A stretch of DNA of 64,000 bases from the NCBI RefSeq assembly GCF_000685905.1, contig NZ_JMKZ01000001.1, forward strand, positions 536,707 through 600,706, read 5' to 3'. Source of the DNA: Mycoplasmoides pirum ATCC 25960. GTDB lineage: Bacteria; Bacillota_I; Bacilli_A; Mycoplasmatales; Mycoplasmoidaceae. Made by a program: the position numbers and the translations under genes. Below the pieces are notes generated by a model, which ran no database searches, was not told the DNA's origin, and worked only from the letters and a program-made list of their open reading frames with translations. Of this stretch, positions 31,024-42,800 are shown in pieces (position 1 is the first letter of the stretch; each line of letters begins with the position of its first letter).

Positions 31024-31965
31024 TTATTTAACGTATTTTTTGATGTATGTTTTTAATATTTTTATTGATTCTTGAAGCTTTTTCTTTTCTTTTGCATTCA
31101 ATTCAATTTCAAGAACACCTTTAACACCATCACGAGTAAGAATTGAAGGAACACCCGTAAATACATCTGATGCACCATATTCGCCATTTAAATAAGTTGA
31201 AACAGGCAAAACTTCATTACTATCATCTAAAATAGAACGCAAAATGCCCGCAACACAATTACCAATTCCATAAAAAGTTGCACCTTTTCGATTGATAATT
31301 TCATAAGCTTTTCTTCTTACAGGTTCTTCTAATAATTTTTCATAATTACTATCATTAATTTTATGAATTTTTTCTAATTTTTTTAACGGAATTCCTTCAA
31401 TTTTAATTTGTGAATATGCAACTACAGATGAATCACCATGTTCGCCTAAAACATAAGCTTGAACTGCTTTTGGTGATATTCCCGCTTTAGTACCTATAAA
31501 ATGTCTTAAGCGAGCAGTGTCTAAAGTTGTTCCTGAACCAATTACACGGTTTTTTGACAAACCTGAATATTTTCAAAAAGCATAAGTCATAACATCTAAT
31601 GGATTTGAAACAATAATAGCAATGCCTTTAAATCCTGATGCTTTCACTTCTTTAGCTATATCGCGCATAATAGCAACATTGCCTTCAACAAGTTGCAATC
31701 TTGTTTCTCCTGGTTTTTGTGGTCGACCAGCACTAACAATAACAAAATCAGCATTTTTTAAGTCGCTATATTTTGCAGAATAAATATTAAAAGATCTTTG
31801 GTTAGTTCATGCTGCGTCTTCAAAATCTAAAACATTGCCATCACGAACTTTTGTATTGACATCAATAATTCCATAATTACCTACTAAACCTTGGTTAATT
31901 GCTGAATACAAAAACGAGTTTCCTACAGCTCCAGCACCAATTGATATAACGTTAATTTTTTTCAT
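31024..31965 (-). CDS. ldh: L-lactate dehydrogenase
   Basis: 313 aa. It regenerates NAD+ by reducing pyruvate at the end of glycolysis, the main energy route in fermentative mycoplasmas. The NAD-binding motif GAGAVGNSFLYS is near the N-terminus. The substrate Arg lies in RPQKPGETRLQLV and VSNPLDVMTYAFW follows. DTARLRHFIG and the catalytic His in VLGEHGDSSV are intact. The start has AAAGGAG 8 nt before it. It directly follows the MFS transporter on the same strand with a 19-nt gap, so the two are probably co-transcribed. Confidence 0.97.
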
Positions 31966-31984
31966 ATATTTTCTCCTTTACTTA

Positions 31985-33751
31985 TTATTTCAATGAATAT
32001 GTTGAAATTAAATATTCTTTATTATTTATTTTTCAATGATTAATATTAAAAAATGGTTTTCATTTTTCATTAAATATTACAAATTCATTATCTTTATTTC
32101 AATAACCTGATTTAGGTAGAAAGAAAGTTAATGGAAAAATTGTAAACAAAATAATTCAATAAACAACAATACTTGCTATAGTTCCTGAAGTTTCTGATAA
32201 TTTCATTTGTGCTAAAGCAAGATTAGGATTACTTATTAATTTATTATATTCTTCTAAAGCAGCATTGTAATTTAAATTGTTGTTTAACAATTTTTGATGA
32301 ATTTCTCCTCCAATTGCTACAAAATTACCAGCGAAATTATTAAAAGGATTTACAAATGAAGTTAAAGAACTCATAAATATTTCTCCAATTGTATATCCAA
32401 AATAACCTATTCCTCAAATTAACCCTGCAACAATTCCCATATATTTGGCATTTGTTTTTATTAACTGTTGCGGAATTGTCAATAATGCAGGTTGAACACT
32501 TCACAAGAAAAACCCACTAAAGAAAATGAATATTAACATAAACGCTAATGCTGCTGAATTATCATATCCACCTAAGTAACCACATAACAAAGAAATTAAC
32601 ATACAAACATATCCCATAGCAAACATAAATCTTATATAAAATTTACGTTCAAAAATTGTTTTGGAAAATGATCCCAAAGAAAACAAACCCACAAAAAAAC
32701 CACTTACAAATAAACAAATAAAAGCAGGCCAAACTCAATAATACTGAGATGAATTAATATTTTTAACATTAGGATTTAAAGCATTATCTATTGCTAAGGC
32801 TCTAAAATTAGCTGGAGATTGTTCAACAAAAGTTCTTATTGTTGAAGAACTAATAAAAACAACTGATATTAATCAAATAATAAACATACTTCCAAGAATT
32901 AAAGTGTCTTTTTCTTTAAAAACACTACCAAATGTTAATTGATCTGAATTTTTTTGAAGTTTTTTATTTAAATCTTTTGGAACAATTTCAATTCCGTACA
33001 TTAAATACAATATCAAAATGATAAACACTAAAACAACAAAACTTGACAAAATTCCAGTTCAAATACTTGGATTCCCATTAACAGCAGCAAAAGCACTAGG
33101 AATAACAAAGAAAATATTAGCTATTAAAGCGCCACCATTAAAACCAAATTGATTGACAGTCATAAATTTTGCTTTATCACTACTGTCCATTTTTGCAATA
33201 ATTGAATTAGTGTAGGTAATTAATGTAGTACCACCAATTGCTAAAAATATTCTAAATATTACAAATAAAGTCATTCCAGCAGCTGCAACACCTTCACTAG
33301 AAATTGGTGCATTACCTGCTATAGATAAAGCATTTCAATCAGCATTTTGACATACAATCAAAAACGGAAAGGATAATACCATTAAAGAAAGAACTGTAAT
33401 TACAGCATATTTATGACCAACTTTAGCAATTAATCAACCAGCTAATATAGAACCACCAGCTCTTCCTAAAGTTATTGTTCAATTTAATGAACCAGAAACC
33501 AAAGGATTAGGAGCATATTTAAAAAATGCTGCACCTCATCCTGTTGATAATTCATTATTATCCGCATTTATTGAACCTTGAAAATTTGAAATTGAATATC
33601 ACTGAACAACAAATAAAAAATAACCAACAATAATTAGTCCTCAAAGAGTTACTAATTTAATGCGAGAAAAACCAGAATTAGTTATTTGATTTTTTTTATT
33701 AATTTTTACACTGTCAGAAAAATATTGTTGGTTTGTATTTGGTAAATTCAT
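31985..33751 (-). CDS. MFS transporter
   Basis: 588 aa with 12 predicted membrane helices; the usual MFS loop motif appears as 'GRAGGSILAGWLIAKVGHKY' between helices 2 and 3. Large polar inserts occur near the middle (about 290-330) and near the C-terminus ('NNNLNYNAALEEYNKL'). The family is likely one of sugar-phosphate, glycerol-3-phosphate or nucleoside carriers, but no specific substrate motif can be read. Being next to ldh suggests carbon-source uptake or acid export. Several TGA codons are Trp. Two palindromes precede the start. Confidence 0.85.
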
Positions 33752-33787
33752 AATTTGTTAAATTTTGATTACCTCTATATCCAAACT

Positions 33788-33812
33788 AATATTTGCATAA
33801 AATGCAAATATT
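33788..33812 (-). promoter_or_regulatory. Perfect 10-bp inverted repeat before the MFS gene
   Basis: AATATTTGCA, 5-nt loop, TGCAAATATT, 37 nt before the MFS start. A second imperfect repeat with CTCC/GGAG ends lies at 33813-33846. Either could be an operator or a terminator of the helicase gene beyond. Confidence 0.45.
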
Positions 33813-33909
33813 CTCCTATATTATATAAAAATTAATATATTGGAGTATTGTAAATATTGAAACTAAAATTCAAAAAAACAAAAATTTTGGTTTGAATAAA
33901 GAAACAAAG

Positions 33910-36900
33910 TTATTCAACTAATGAATTTTTATAATCTAAAAGTTTTGTTTTAATAGATTCTAAAATTGTTTCTTTCATTAACAATCATTCATATTCTTTT
34001 ATTCTAAAAATGTTGTAATCGCGAGATTCTAAAAAGAATTGAAAATCACATTCTTCAGATTTACTTTTAGCTGTCATAGTTGTGGATCATCTATCAGCCA
34101 AAATTCCAATAATACAGCGATTAGAATTTTGATCCATTATCCCAATATCAACTGTTTTATCACCTACAGGTAAATTTGCTGTGATATAAAAATTTTGATC
34201 AATATTTAAATTCATTAAAGTTTCATATATTTCACTCATAAATTTATTATTGAATTGTGGTACTTGATTTTTCTTTTTAAATATCGATAGTTCTTCTGCT
34301 TCCATATCATTAAAAACATCTAAATATCTAATTCAATTAATAAAAATTGAAGCATCGCTACTTAAATTTTTTTGTTGTAATATATCTGATGCTTTAAATG
34401 ATTTAAATACAATCATTTTATTTTTGGCTCTTGTGATAGCAACATTTAAACGATTGCGACCACCATCACGGTTTAATGCTCCGAAATTAGCACGTAAAAT
34501 TCCCTCTTCATTTGGAGCAAATGAAACAGATAATAACACTAAATCTGCTTCTGAACCTTGAACACTTTCTAAATTTGTAATAACAATATTTTTATTTAAT
34601 TTTTCTTTAATTATTGTGTCAACATTGTCGCCATTAATAATCATATCTTCAATTAAATTGGCCTGTTGCAAATTGAAAGCGATTACTAAAATTGAATCAA
34701 ACTTTTTATGATTTAAACGTATTGCTCGTATTATTTCATTAGCTTCTTCAATATTTGATCTATTTTCTCAAATGCCATTAACATCAACAACTTCTAAACT
34801 TTTATTTTTTCATAAACCATTTAATGAAGCGATATGCAAATTGCTATTGTAAATGTTAATGTTTGAAAATTCAATTAAACGTTTAGATACAGATCGGTAA
34901 TGATTTCTTAAATGGAATTTATTTCATCGGGCATTTTCGGCTCGTTCCAATAATGAAACAAGTGATTCATTTTCATCTATTTCTTCATTATCATCCAAAG
35001 TTAATGGTTCTGTACTATATGGATCTGATTTTTCTTTAATTTCTTTTGTACTAGTTTCATCGAATCTAGTCATAAAAAAACTTGTAGGTTTTAATTGATT
35101 AGAATCTCCAGCAATCGTGTTATATGTACAACGGTATACTAAAGGATAACCACGTTCTAAGAACATTTGACTTGCTTCATCAAATATTCCATAATCAAAT
35201 TCGTTTCTATTTAAAGGAATAAATTCTGCTACAACATCAGGATTCATAACTCAAATAGGAAAAATCATACGCAATTGATGATAATATTTTCTTACAAATA
35301 AAGAAATAGATGGTTTATGTGAACGTGATGCATCTTTAAACATTGCTAACATTTTGGATTGTTGTTGTGAATCTAAAGTTTTTAATTTTTCTTGCAATGA
35401 AGTTATATAACTTGCAAAAATTAAAGCATCATTATCTTTTGTGAAATATGCTTCATTTCTTTTGAAAAATGTAATTGACTCTTGAAATAATCTTGTTTTT
35501 AAAATTTGAAATAACGGATTTTCAGAAAAAAGTGATAATCATCAATTTTCTTGAATTATTGTTTTTCATTCTAAAGTAGATAATTCAAATTCTTGTAATT
35601 TGTTATAACTAATTCAATTTAAATTTTTAATTCTTGAAAAACTATTTAAAAATTCTCTTAAATCTGGTGCAAATTTTTTATAGCGGTGTTTTTCACTTCT
35701 ATTTGAAAAGCGATGAAATCTTAATTTTTTAATATTAACATTAATACCTTTTTCAAGTCTGTAATATATGTATTTTGCTAAAAGTGTATTACTTTCATTT
35801 GCGCTTTTTAATATGTCATCTCTTGTTTCATTTAAAGATGATTGCAATACAATTTTTATAATATTTGGAAAATTATCTAGTAATTCTTTGTGTTCATTAC
35901 ATAACTTATTAAAATGAACATATTCATTTCAAATATTTCTTATAAAACTATCAAAATTTGAAACATCAAAAATATATTCATTTATTTCAAATCATTGTTG
36001 TAATTTTTTAGCAATATCATTAACAATAGAATTAGATAAATAATTTGCTAAACTTAATCACAATTGGTTGTTAGCGCTTCCGTCAGGTAACATCAAATAA
36101 TTTGAAATTCGAATTTTTTCAACAATTTCACTTCTAATTAAATTGTCACTTATATATTCAATATAATTTTCATTATAAGGATCTCTACAATTTGCAAAAT
36201 CTATTTCACTATTAATTAAATTTGCAAAATGTGAATAAAATGTATTAAATTCTTTGATTTTGTCGTTTAATGTTGTATTTAAAGCAAATGAAGTGAAATT
36301 ATCATTTCGATATCATTGACCTAATTTTTCTTCAATATTTAAAATATATTGATAAAAATTATCTTTACTATCAAAATCATATGTATACAAAATTAATGGA
36401 TTTAGTTTACCAGCACGATTAATTAATACATCCAATGCAGCTTTTTTTTCAGAAACTAGCATTGCATTTTTTTGTTCATAAATGATATTTGCAATTAAAT
36501 TTGTAATAACTTCAGATTTCCCTGTTCCAGGGGCACCAATTATAACTGTATTTTGATTTAATGAAGATGAAATTGCATATTTTTGATAAATATTTATTGG
36601 TCGATGAACTTGTAATAATATTTTATTGCCAGATACAATTTCATTTTCATAATAATCAATTGACTTTTGTTCAGTTGTTTGTTCAAATGGATCAACTTCA
36701 TTTTTTTCTAAAATATCACTTAAATCTTGTTTTAATTTTCCGCCTGTTAATTCTGCATTAATACAAATAAATCCAGGTGTTACAGATAATTTTTGAAAAA
36801 TAGTAGTAGAAGCATTTTCAACTTGTTCAATTGGTTCTTGAGTTATTTGTTCCAAATCTTTGATAATTTCTTCTAAATTACTTCTGCCAGTGAATTCTTT

Positions 36901-37524
36901 TAGTGCAATATTACTATTATATTCACGCATTAAAAAAACATATAAACGTTCATTTAAAGTTAAAGTCTTATCTTTTTTGACTAAATAAGTTTTTGATCCC
37001 TCAGTTTTGAAATCAATAGGGATATTTATTAAGGGAGCTTTAATTTCGGATTTATTAATTGCTGTAATTCCTTCTAAAAAAGAATTACAGGCATATAATG
37101 TTCAAATCCCTCTTTCTAAATAACTATTGTTAGAAGAACGACTTAATTTTGTAAATAATTTTCTAGTTTTTATATCATATTCACGTAATTCAGAAATAAT
37201 TTTATCCAAATCTAAACTACTAAAATTTTTTTGGATTTGTTTTAATTTAAAATCACTAAAAATATTAGCATTATTAGAATTTAAAATTTCAACAAATTTT
37301 TCATAATCGTTTGCTGTTGACAATTCTTTAAAAATTTTTTTTAAATCAATTGAATTGCCTATTAAAACTCGATCAATTTCATCATTAAAAAATTTTATCA
37401 ACTGATCTTTTTCAACAAATGATGATAAATCTATAAAATCTGATGATTTTTTAAGTTTAATTGCTGTATCAGTTTTTTTAACAACAATCATATTACTTAA
37501 TTTGTAATCTAAACTTTTCGCCAT
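33910..37524 (-). CDS. Large superfamily-1 (Upf1/Sen1-like) helicase, MG140-like, copy 1
   Basis: 1204 aa from the ATG at 37524 (an upstream ATG would add 23 odd residues). It unwinds nucleic acid with ATP. Walker A GAPGTGKS is at about 330-337, Walker B IFDEAS at about 782-785, followed by IAGDSNQLKPTSFF (motif III, Gln/Asn-rich). LESVQGSEADLVLLS and motif VI NVAITRAK (about 1027-1034) complete the set. A 450-residue insert, helical and with aromatic-rich segments, separates Walker A and B. The C-terminal 170 residues resemble a degenerate nuclease fold ('FFLESRDYNIFRIKEYEW'). M. genitalium has one such gene (MG140); here two lie in the same region. Nine or more TGA codons are read through. 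Confidence 0.85.
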
Positions 37525-37669
37525 ATTAAAACTAACCAAATAATTTACATTAGAACAAATTATATATAAACTTTTTAATACTATATAAAACAAATTGTTT
37601 TTTTATTTTACTAATTGAATTTTATAATTTACAAAGTTTTTTATTTATACATAACAAAGTGAAAAAAAT

Positions 37670-39401
37670 ATGAAAAATAAATATTTCAAATTTATTAATT
37701 TAAGTATTAAAAAAATTCAAGAAGGAGAGAGAGAGAGAGAGACGAGCTAGATTTACTATAATTTGAAGTTTATTATTAATAGTTTGTTCTGTAACATCTA
37801 TTTTTCTTACATCATGTTCTGAAAATATAATACTTGAAGACACATATCAATCATATTTCGAAAATCATCAAAATCCATTACAAGAAATTTCGATCGAAAA
37901 TAAATCTAATGAATATATTGATAGAAATGCTAATAATAATTTTCAAAAAGATGCAGAAGAAAAATCAAAAGATAATAATAATGTACTAATTTACAACATA
38001 AATTGATTTGCAGTTTTACATAAATATGGAGCAATTTCACATTTATTAAAAGTTTTAGAGATTAACCCAAAAAAAGAAATTTATATTATTGATAAATATG
38101 AAAATATAAATCAAAATTTATTACAACCAATTTTAAGCAATAAAGAAAAATATCCAAATGTAATTTTTAAACATTTAAATCCCATTTTTCCGGCAGATCA
38201 AACTTGAAATAATTTTAGATTCGATGAAATGAAATCTTTATTTTTTGATATTGTTAATAAAAATAAAAAAATAGATTTATATCTAGACGACTATAGCTTG
38301 TTAAAACCATTATCAATATATATAGACAAATACAATGAATTTAAAAATAAAAATCTTTCCGAAAAAGATATTGTCTATATAAATCATACTATTTTTAACA
38401 ATTATGGTTATCTATCGAAATCAAGAAGTATTAATTTAATAGCTGACGGAACAGCGTCATGAAATTTTTTTGAACAAAAAGTTTTAGATTTTTTAGTAAA
38501 TGAAAAAGTTGGATTTGACAATGTAACCAAAACTTTTCCTTTATTAAATCAAATTAGAAATGATCTAAAAGATAATGATAATTTTAATAAGTTTTCTTTA
38601 AGTTTATATAAGAATGCCGGAGGTTTAATAATATTTTCATTAATATCTTCATTTGGAATAATTGAAGGTAGAATTCAAGAATCAAAATATTTTTTAGCTG
38701 GCACTAACACAATACTAGACTTTAATGATTTTTCAAAAAAAGAATATAATCCTGAATTAATTTCAAATACAAAAAATGGATTTTTTGATCCATATTTTTC
38801 TATAGATGCAGATATTATTAATTTGTATAAAAATTTCTCAATAGAATCAAAAAATTTATTTTTAAAAATATTTAACATTCCCTTAGAAACTAAAGACATA
38901 TTAAAAAACAAAAAAAGTATAGTTTATTCAGGAAGATTAATTGAATCAGAAGAAATACTTGAAAATGAATGTAAAATAATCTTAAATTTATATAAATTGC
39001 ATCAAAATAACAAAACATTAGATTTGCAAATAATTTATAAAGCTCATCCAAGGGAATCAGAAAATTATAAAAATCTTATAAAAGACAAATTAACAAATTT
39101 AGATAATAGTTTTGATTCAAACAAATGTCTTGTGTTTTTAAATAAAAATATTCCTATGGAATATTACTTATTAGAAGGTTTTCTTTTTTCAGATGAAACT
39201 TTAAATAGCGAAATTCATTATTATGCTGGTTATTCAACATTAGTATATTTTATGAATGCTGCAAATTTAGATAATAATATTTCAAAAATAATAGTAAATA
39301 ATAATGATTTTAATCTAATTAAAAAATGAAATGGTTATCCATCAAGAGTTTTTCCAAAAGATAAACTGGCAACATTAGATTCTTTATTAATAATTAGATA
39401 A
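37670..39401 (+). CDS. Phase-variable lipoprotein, GT80-like sialyltransferase; currently out of frame
   Basis: ATG at 37670 opens MKNKYFKFINLSIKKIQEG and runs into (GA)9, then meets TAG at 37748. The long frame (about 550 aa, 37743-39401) is in another phase and has no start of its own. Adding one GA unit, or removing two, joins them. The joined product has an ER-repeat, a hydrophobic signal (FTIIWSLLLIVCS) and lipobox LTSC (Cys about 49). The body carries LYLDDYS (about 204), IYKAHPRE (about 456) and the late motif AGYSTLVYF (about 520). These correspond in order to the catalytic Asp, the KGHP motif and the Ser pair of GT80 sialyltransferases. The protein would transfer sialic acid at the cell surface. 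It sits between two helicase genes on the opposite strand. Confidence 0.6.
37725..37742 (+). repeat. (GA)9 dinucleotide repeat in the 5' coding region
   Basis: Nine uninterrupted GA units after AAG G, inside the first 25 codons of the lipoprotein gene. Dinucleotide repeats change length by slippage; each GA gained or lost changes frame. This is the only such repeat in the window. Confidence 0.95.
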
Positions 39402-39464
39402 ATTTGTTATATGTTATAATAATTTTCAAATTGAAAAATTAATTATGTTTTTAAGGAAAAATAA

Positions 39465-39674
39465 ATGAAAAAAAATAAATTAAATCTTGCATTAAATATA
39501 ATCGCCTTATTTTTAATGCTTTTTGGTGCTGCATGCTTAATTATTAATTTTGTAGTTTGTCAATATGCATGAATTATTTCAGCAATATTTCTTCCAATCG
39601 GAATAAGTTTAATTTCTTACACATTTATTAAAAATAAATTATTTGTTAATAAAACAAAACGTCAATACCTTTAA
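39465..39674 (+). CDS. Small two-helix membrane protein
   Basis: 69 aa, beginning MKKNKLNLALNIIALFLM. AAGGA lies 8 nt upstream. Two hydrophobic helices (about 8-33 and 38-58) are separated by a short polar turn; the C-terminus is basic. A very strong hairpin follows the stop, so the gene probably shares a transcript with the sialyltransferase-like gene or has its own promoter. No family is recognised. Confidence 0.65.
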
Positions 39675-39690
39675 TATCTAGATAATATGA

Positions 39691-39730
39691 AATAATCAAT
39701 AATTATATGAATTAATTATTGATTATTTTT
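39691..39730. terminator. Strong bidirectional terminator between the small gene and helicase copy 2
   Basis: AATAATCAATAATTA pairs perfectly with TAATTATTGATTATT across a 7-nt loop, followed by T on the plus strand and A/T-rich sequence on the other side. It separates the plus-strand genes from the minus-strand gene that ends at 39810. Confidence 0.85.
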
Positions 39731-39809
39731 AATATATACATATACTCTTTAATTTGACTATATCAAATTCATTTTAATTGTTTATTAATTCAAATACATA
39801 CATAATTAA

Positions 39810-42800
39810 TTAAATATTTATACTTTTTATTTTATTCAAAATTTCGTCTATAACCTTTTCTTTGCTTAAGGATCATTGAGCTTCAGAAATACGATAAAAA
39901 TTATAACCTTCAGTTTCTTCTAAAAATTTTTGACGTTCTCAATCTTTTAATTCATTTCCTGAATGGTATTTTTGACCATCGACTTCAATACATAAAAGAA
40001 TTTCTTTCGTTATTGGATTTAATACAACAAAGTCTATACGATAGTTGCTTTCTGTTGTGTACTGTGTTAATAATTGAAAATTTAAATCTTTAATTTTAGG
40101 TTCTAAAATTTCAAACACTTCTTCCTCAAACGTGGAATCAAAAATAAGATTAGTATTTAAATCATTAGTGTTACATTTAACAAAATTTAAATTTTTAATT
40201 TCATATTTTTTTGTAAAAAATTTATTAGTTTTAACTTCACTGTTTTGATTTAATGTTTTGTTATTAAAAGCAATTGTTTCTTCATTAATTAAATTAATAA
40301 CTTCATTTGTTATATTTTGGAAATTTAAAAATCATTCAGATTCCAAAATTCTATAAATTTTATAATTTCTAGCTTTTAAAAATAATTGACTATGAATATT
40401 TTCAAGAAAATCTATTCTGTTTTCATATTGTTTTCAAGAATCAATAAAAATACCTAATAATACTTCTTGAGTCTTTAAATTAATAATTGCAATATCAATA
40501 TTTTTGTTTCCAATTTCATAATCTAATTTATAAGATAAATTATTCTTTTTTATAGTAGGCAAAATATTTTCTAAAATAGTTTTTATTAAATTTGATTTAG
40601 ATAAATTATTTTCTAATTGAGAATTATTTTGTTCTTTTATGATATTTTTATTATTTAATTCATCTAAAAATTGAATATATTTTTTAAATACTAATAAGTT
40701 TTCATTTGTAGTGCTTGGTTTTATTTGAAAAGCATTAAATGATTTAACTACTATCATTTTTTGACGCGAACGTGTAATTGCTACATTTAGTCTATTTTTT
40801 CCACCAATATTTATTAATGGACCAAATCTCATTGCTAATTTACCATTTGGCTCATTAGGAGCATAGCATAAAGAAAAAATAACTAAATCAGCTTCGTTGC
40901 CTTGCACATTTTCTATATTTATTATTTCAAGTTTATTATCATTTAATTTATTAACAAACAAATCGTGAAATTCTTTATTATTTTCATTAGAAACTAAACT
41001 CAATATATAATCTTTTTGATTAATATTTGAAGTAATTATCATAATTGTATCGTAGCTATCAATATATTTGCGAAGCAAATCAATAACTGTTTCAGCTTCT
41101 TTTTCATTTACTGAACTAATAAAATAACCATTTACATCGATTACTTCTAATCCAAAATCTATTGATTGAGATAAATTTGAAGATGCATAATTTAATTTAT
41201 TACCATATATATTTTGACTTGAAAATTTAATTAAATTTTTGTGTCATGATCGATAATGATTTTGAAGTCAAGATTCATTTCAAGAAGCAACAATAGCACG
41301 ATCCAATAATGATTCTTCAGAATCAAAATCATCTACATAATTCAAATTATCGATCTCTTCACTTTCTTCACTATAATCTAACGAATTTCGAGATGAAAAA
41401 TATGATGATGGTTTTAATTGATTTTGATCGCCTGCAACAATTCTCGTTTTACATCGGTATAAAATAGGATATGCTTGCTCTGAAAACATTTGACTAGCTT
41501 CATCAAAAATACCATAATCAAAAAAGTTTTTTTCTAAAGGAACATAATTAGCGATTTGTTCTGGTCGACCAACTCAAATTGGAAATATTTTCAATAATAC
41601 AGATTTATATTTTTCTAAGTATTCATAAATTCCACGTTTTCTTGTTAGGCCAGAAACTCTAAATGCATCTTTAACTAATTTTTTTTCTTCAATTGAAAAT
41701 TTTGATAAAAGATTTTTTAATTTAGTAATTACAAAATGTTTAATTTCATTATCAAATTCATTTCAATCGATTGTTTCAAGATTATTTATATGGGAATTAA
41801 ATAATTCTGTACTAAATAAATTTGGATATTTAGATATAAAATATTTATATGCACCAACTAAAGTTTTTATTTCTATAAATTTTTTCTTATCAAAATTGAA
41901 AATGTTTTGATAAACAAAAAAGTTGAAATTTAAAGAATAAAATTTATCAACAAATTCAATATACTGACTTTTAAATATTGGTCAAATAAAATATAGTTCA
42001 ACAACTAAAGGATTAAATATTTTTTTATTTAATAAAATTTCTTCAATATTAAAAATATTGCTTAAATTTAAATTATTAATTTTTTCTAAATAGTCAAATA
42101 TTTTTAAATCTTTTTGATTCAATTTACGTTCATAAAAAAATTTATTTTTGTTTTCTACTCATGGAGTATTGTAATTGTAAACAAATTCATCAAAATAATA
42201 TTTTTTTCGTTTTGGTTTTTTAGATATTGCAGAAAAAAACTCTTTAGTTTTTACAATCATATCCAATTTGTTTACAAAAAAGTTTAAATTAACTATATTT
42301 GAAATATTTTTTTCAGTTTCTTCAATAACATTAATTATTTTTTCAAAAAAATCAGGTGAACTATGCAATATTTCGTGGTGATAATAATTGTTTCTTAAAT
42401 AATATGATAATTGTTTAATAGTATTTAATAAATTATTTAAACCATTTACATCTTTCAAATTCAAATTATATTTAGAAACAATTTTTTTTAAATAAGAAGA
42501 TTGGTTTTTAAAAGTTTGAAAAATTTTTTCATCTTTTAAGTTATTTTGATTAATAAAATCAGAAAAATTTTTTAATAAATCAAAAAAATCACTATAAGAA
42601 AAATTTAATTCAAGAATTTTTTTATCTATTTCGTCCACTACATTAAATTCATAAATCTTTTTCAGATTATTTAAACTACCACAAACATCATTAGTTGCAT
42701 TTAAAAAATCTTTAAAATCAAGATTTTCATAATTTAAATTTTCAAAATCATATTTTAAATTCAAATTACGAATAAAATTTTCATTAATAAATTTATTTGT

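Noticed and set aside
33910..37524. Six separate helicase fragments (a decayed gene)
   Set aside because: The breaks are TGA codons in the same frame; the gene is continuous.
37725..37742. (GA)9 as a ribosome-binding site artefact
   Set aside because: A ribosome site would lie before a start codon; none exists in the downstream frame, whereas an upstream ATG runs into the repeat.
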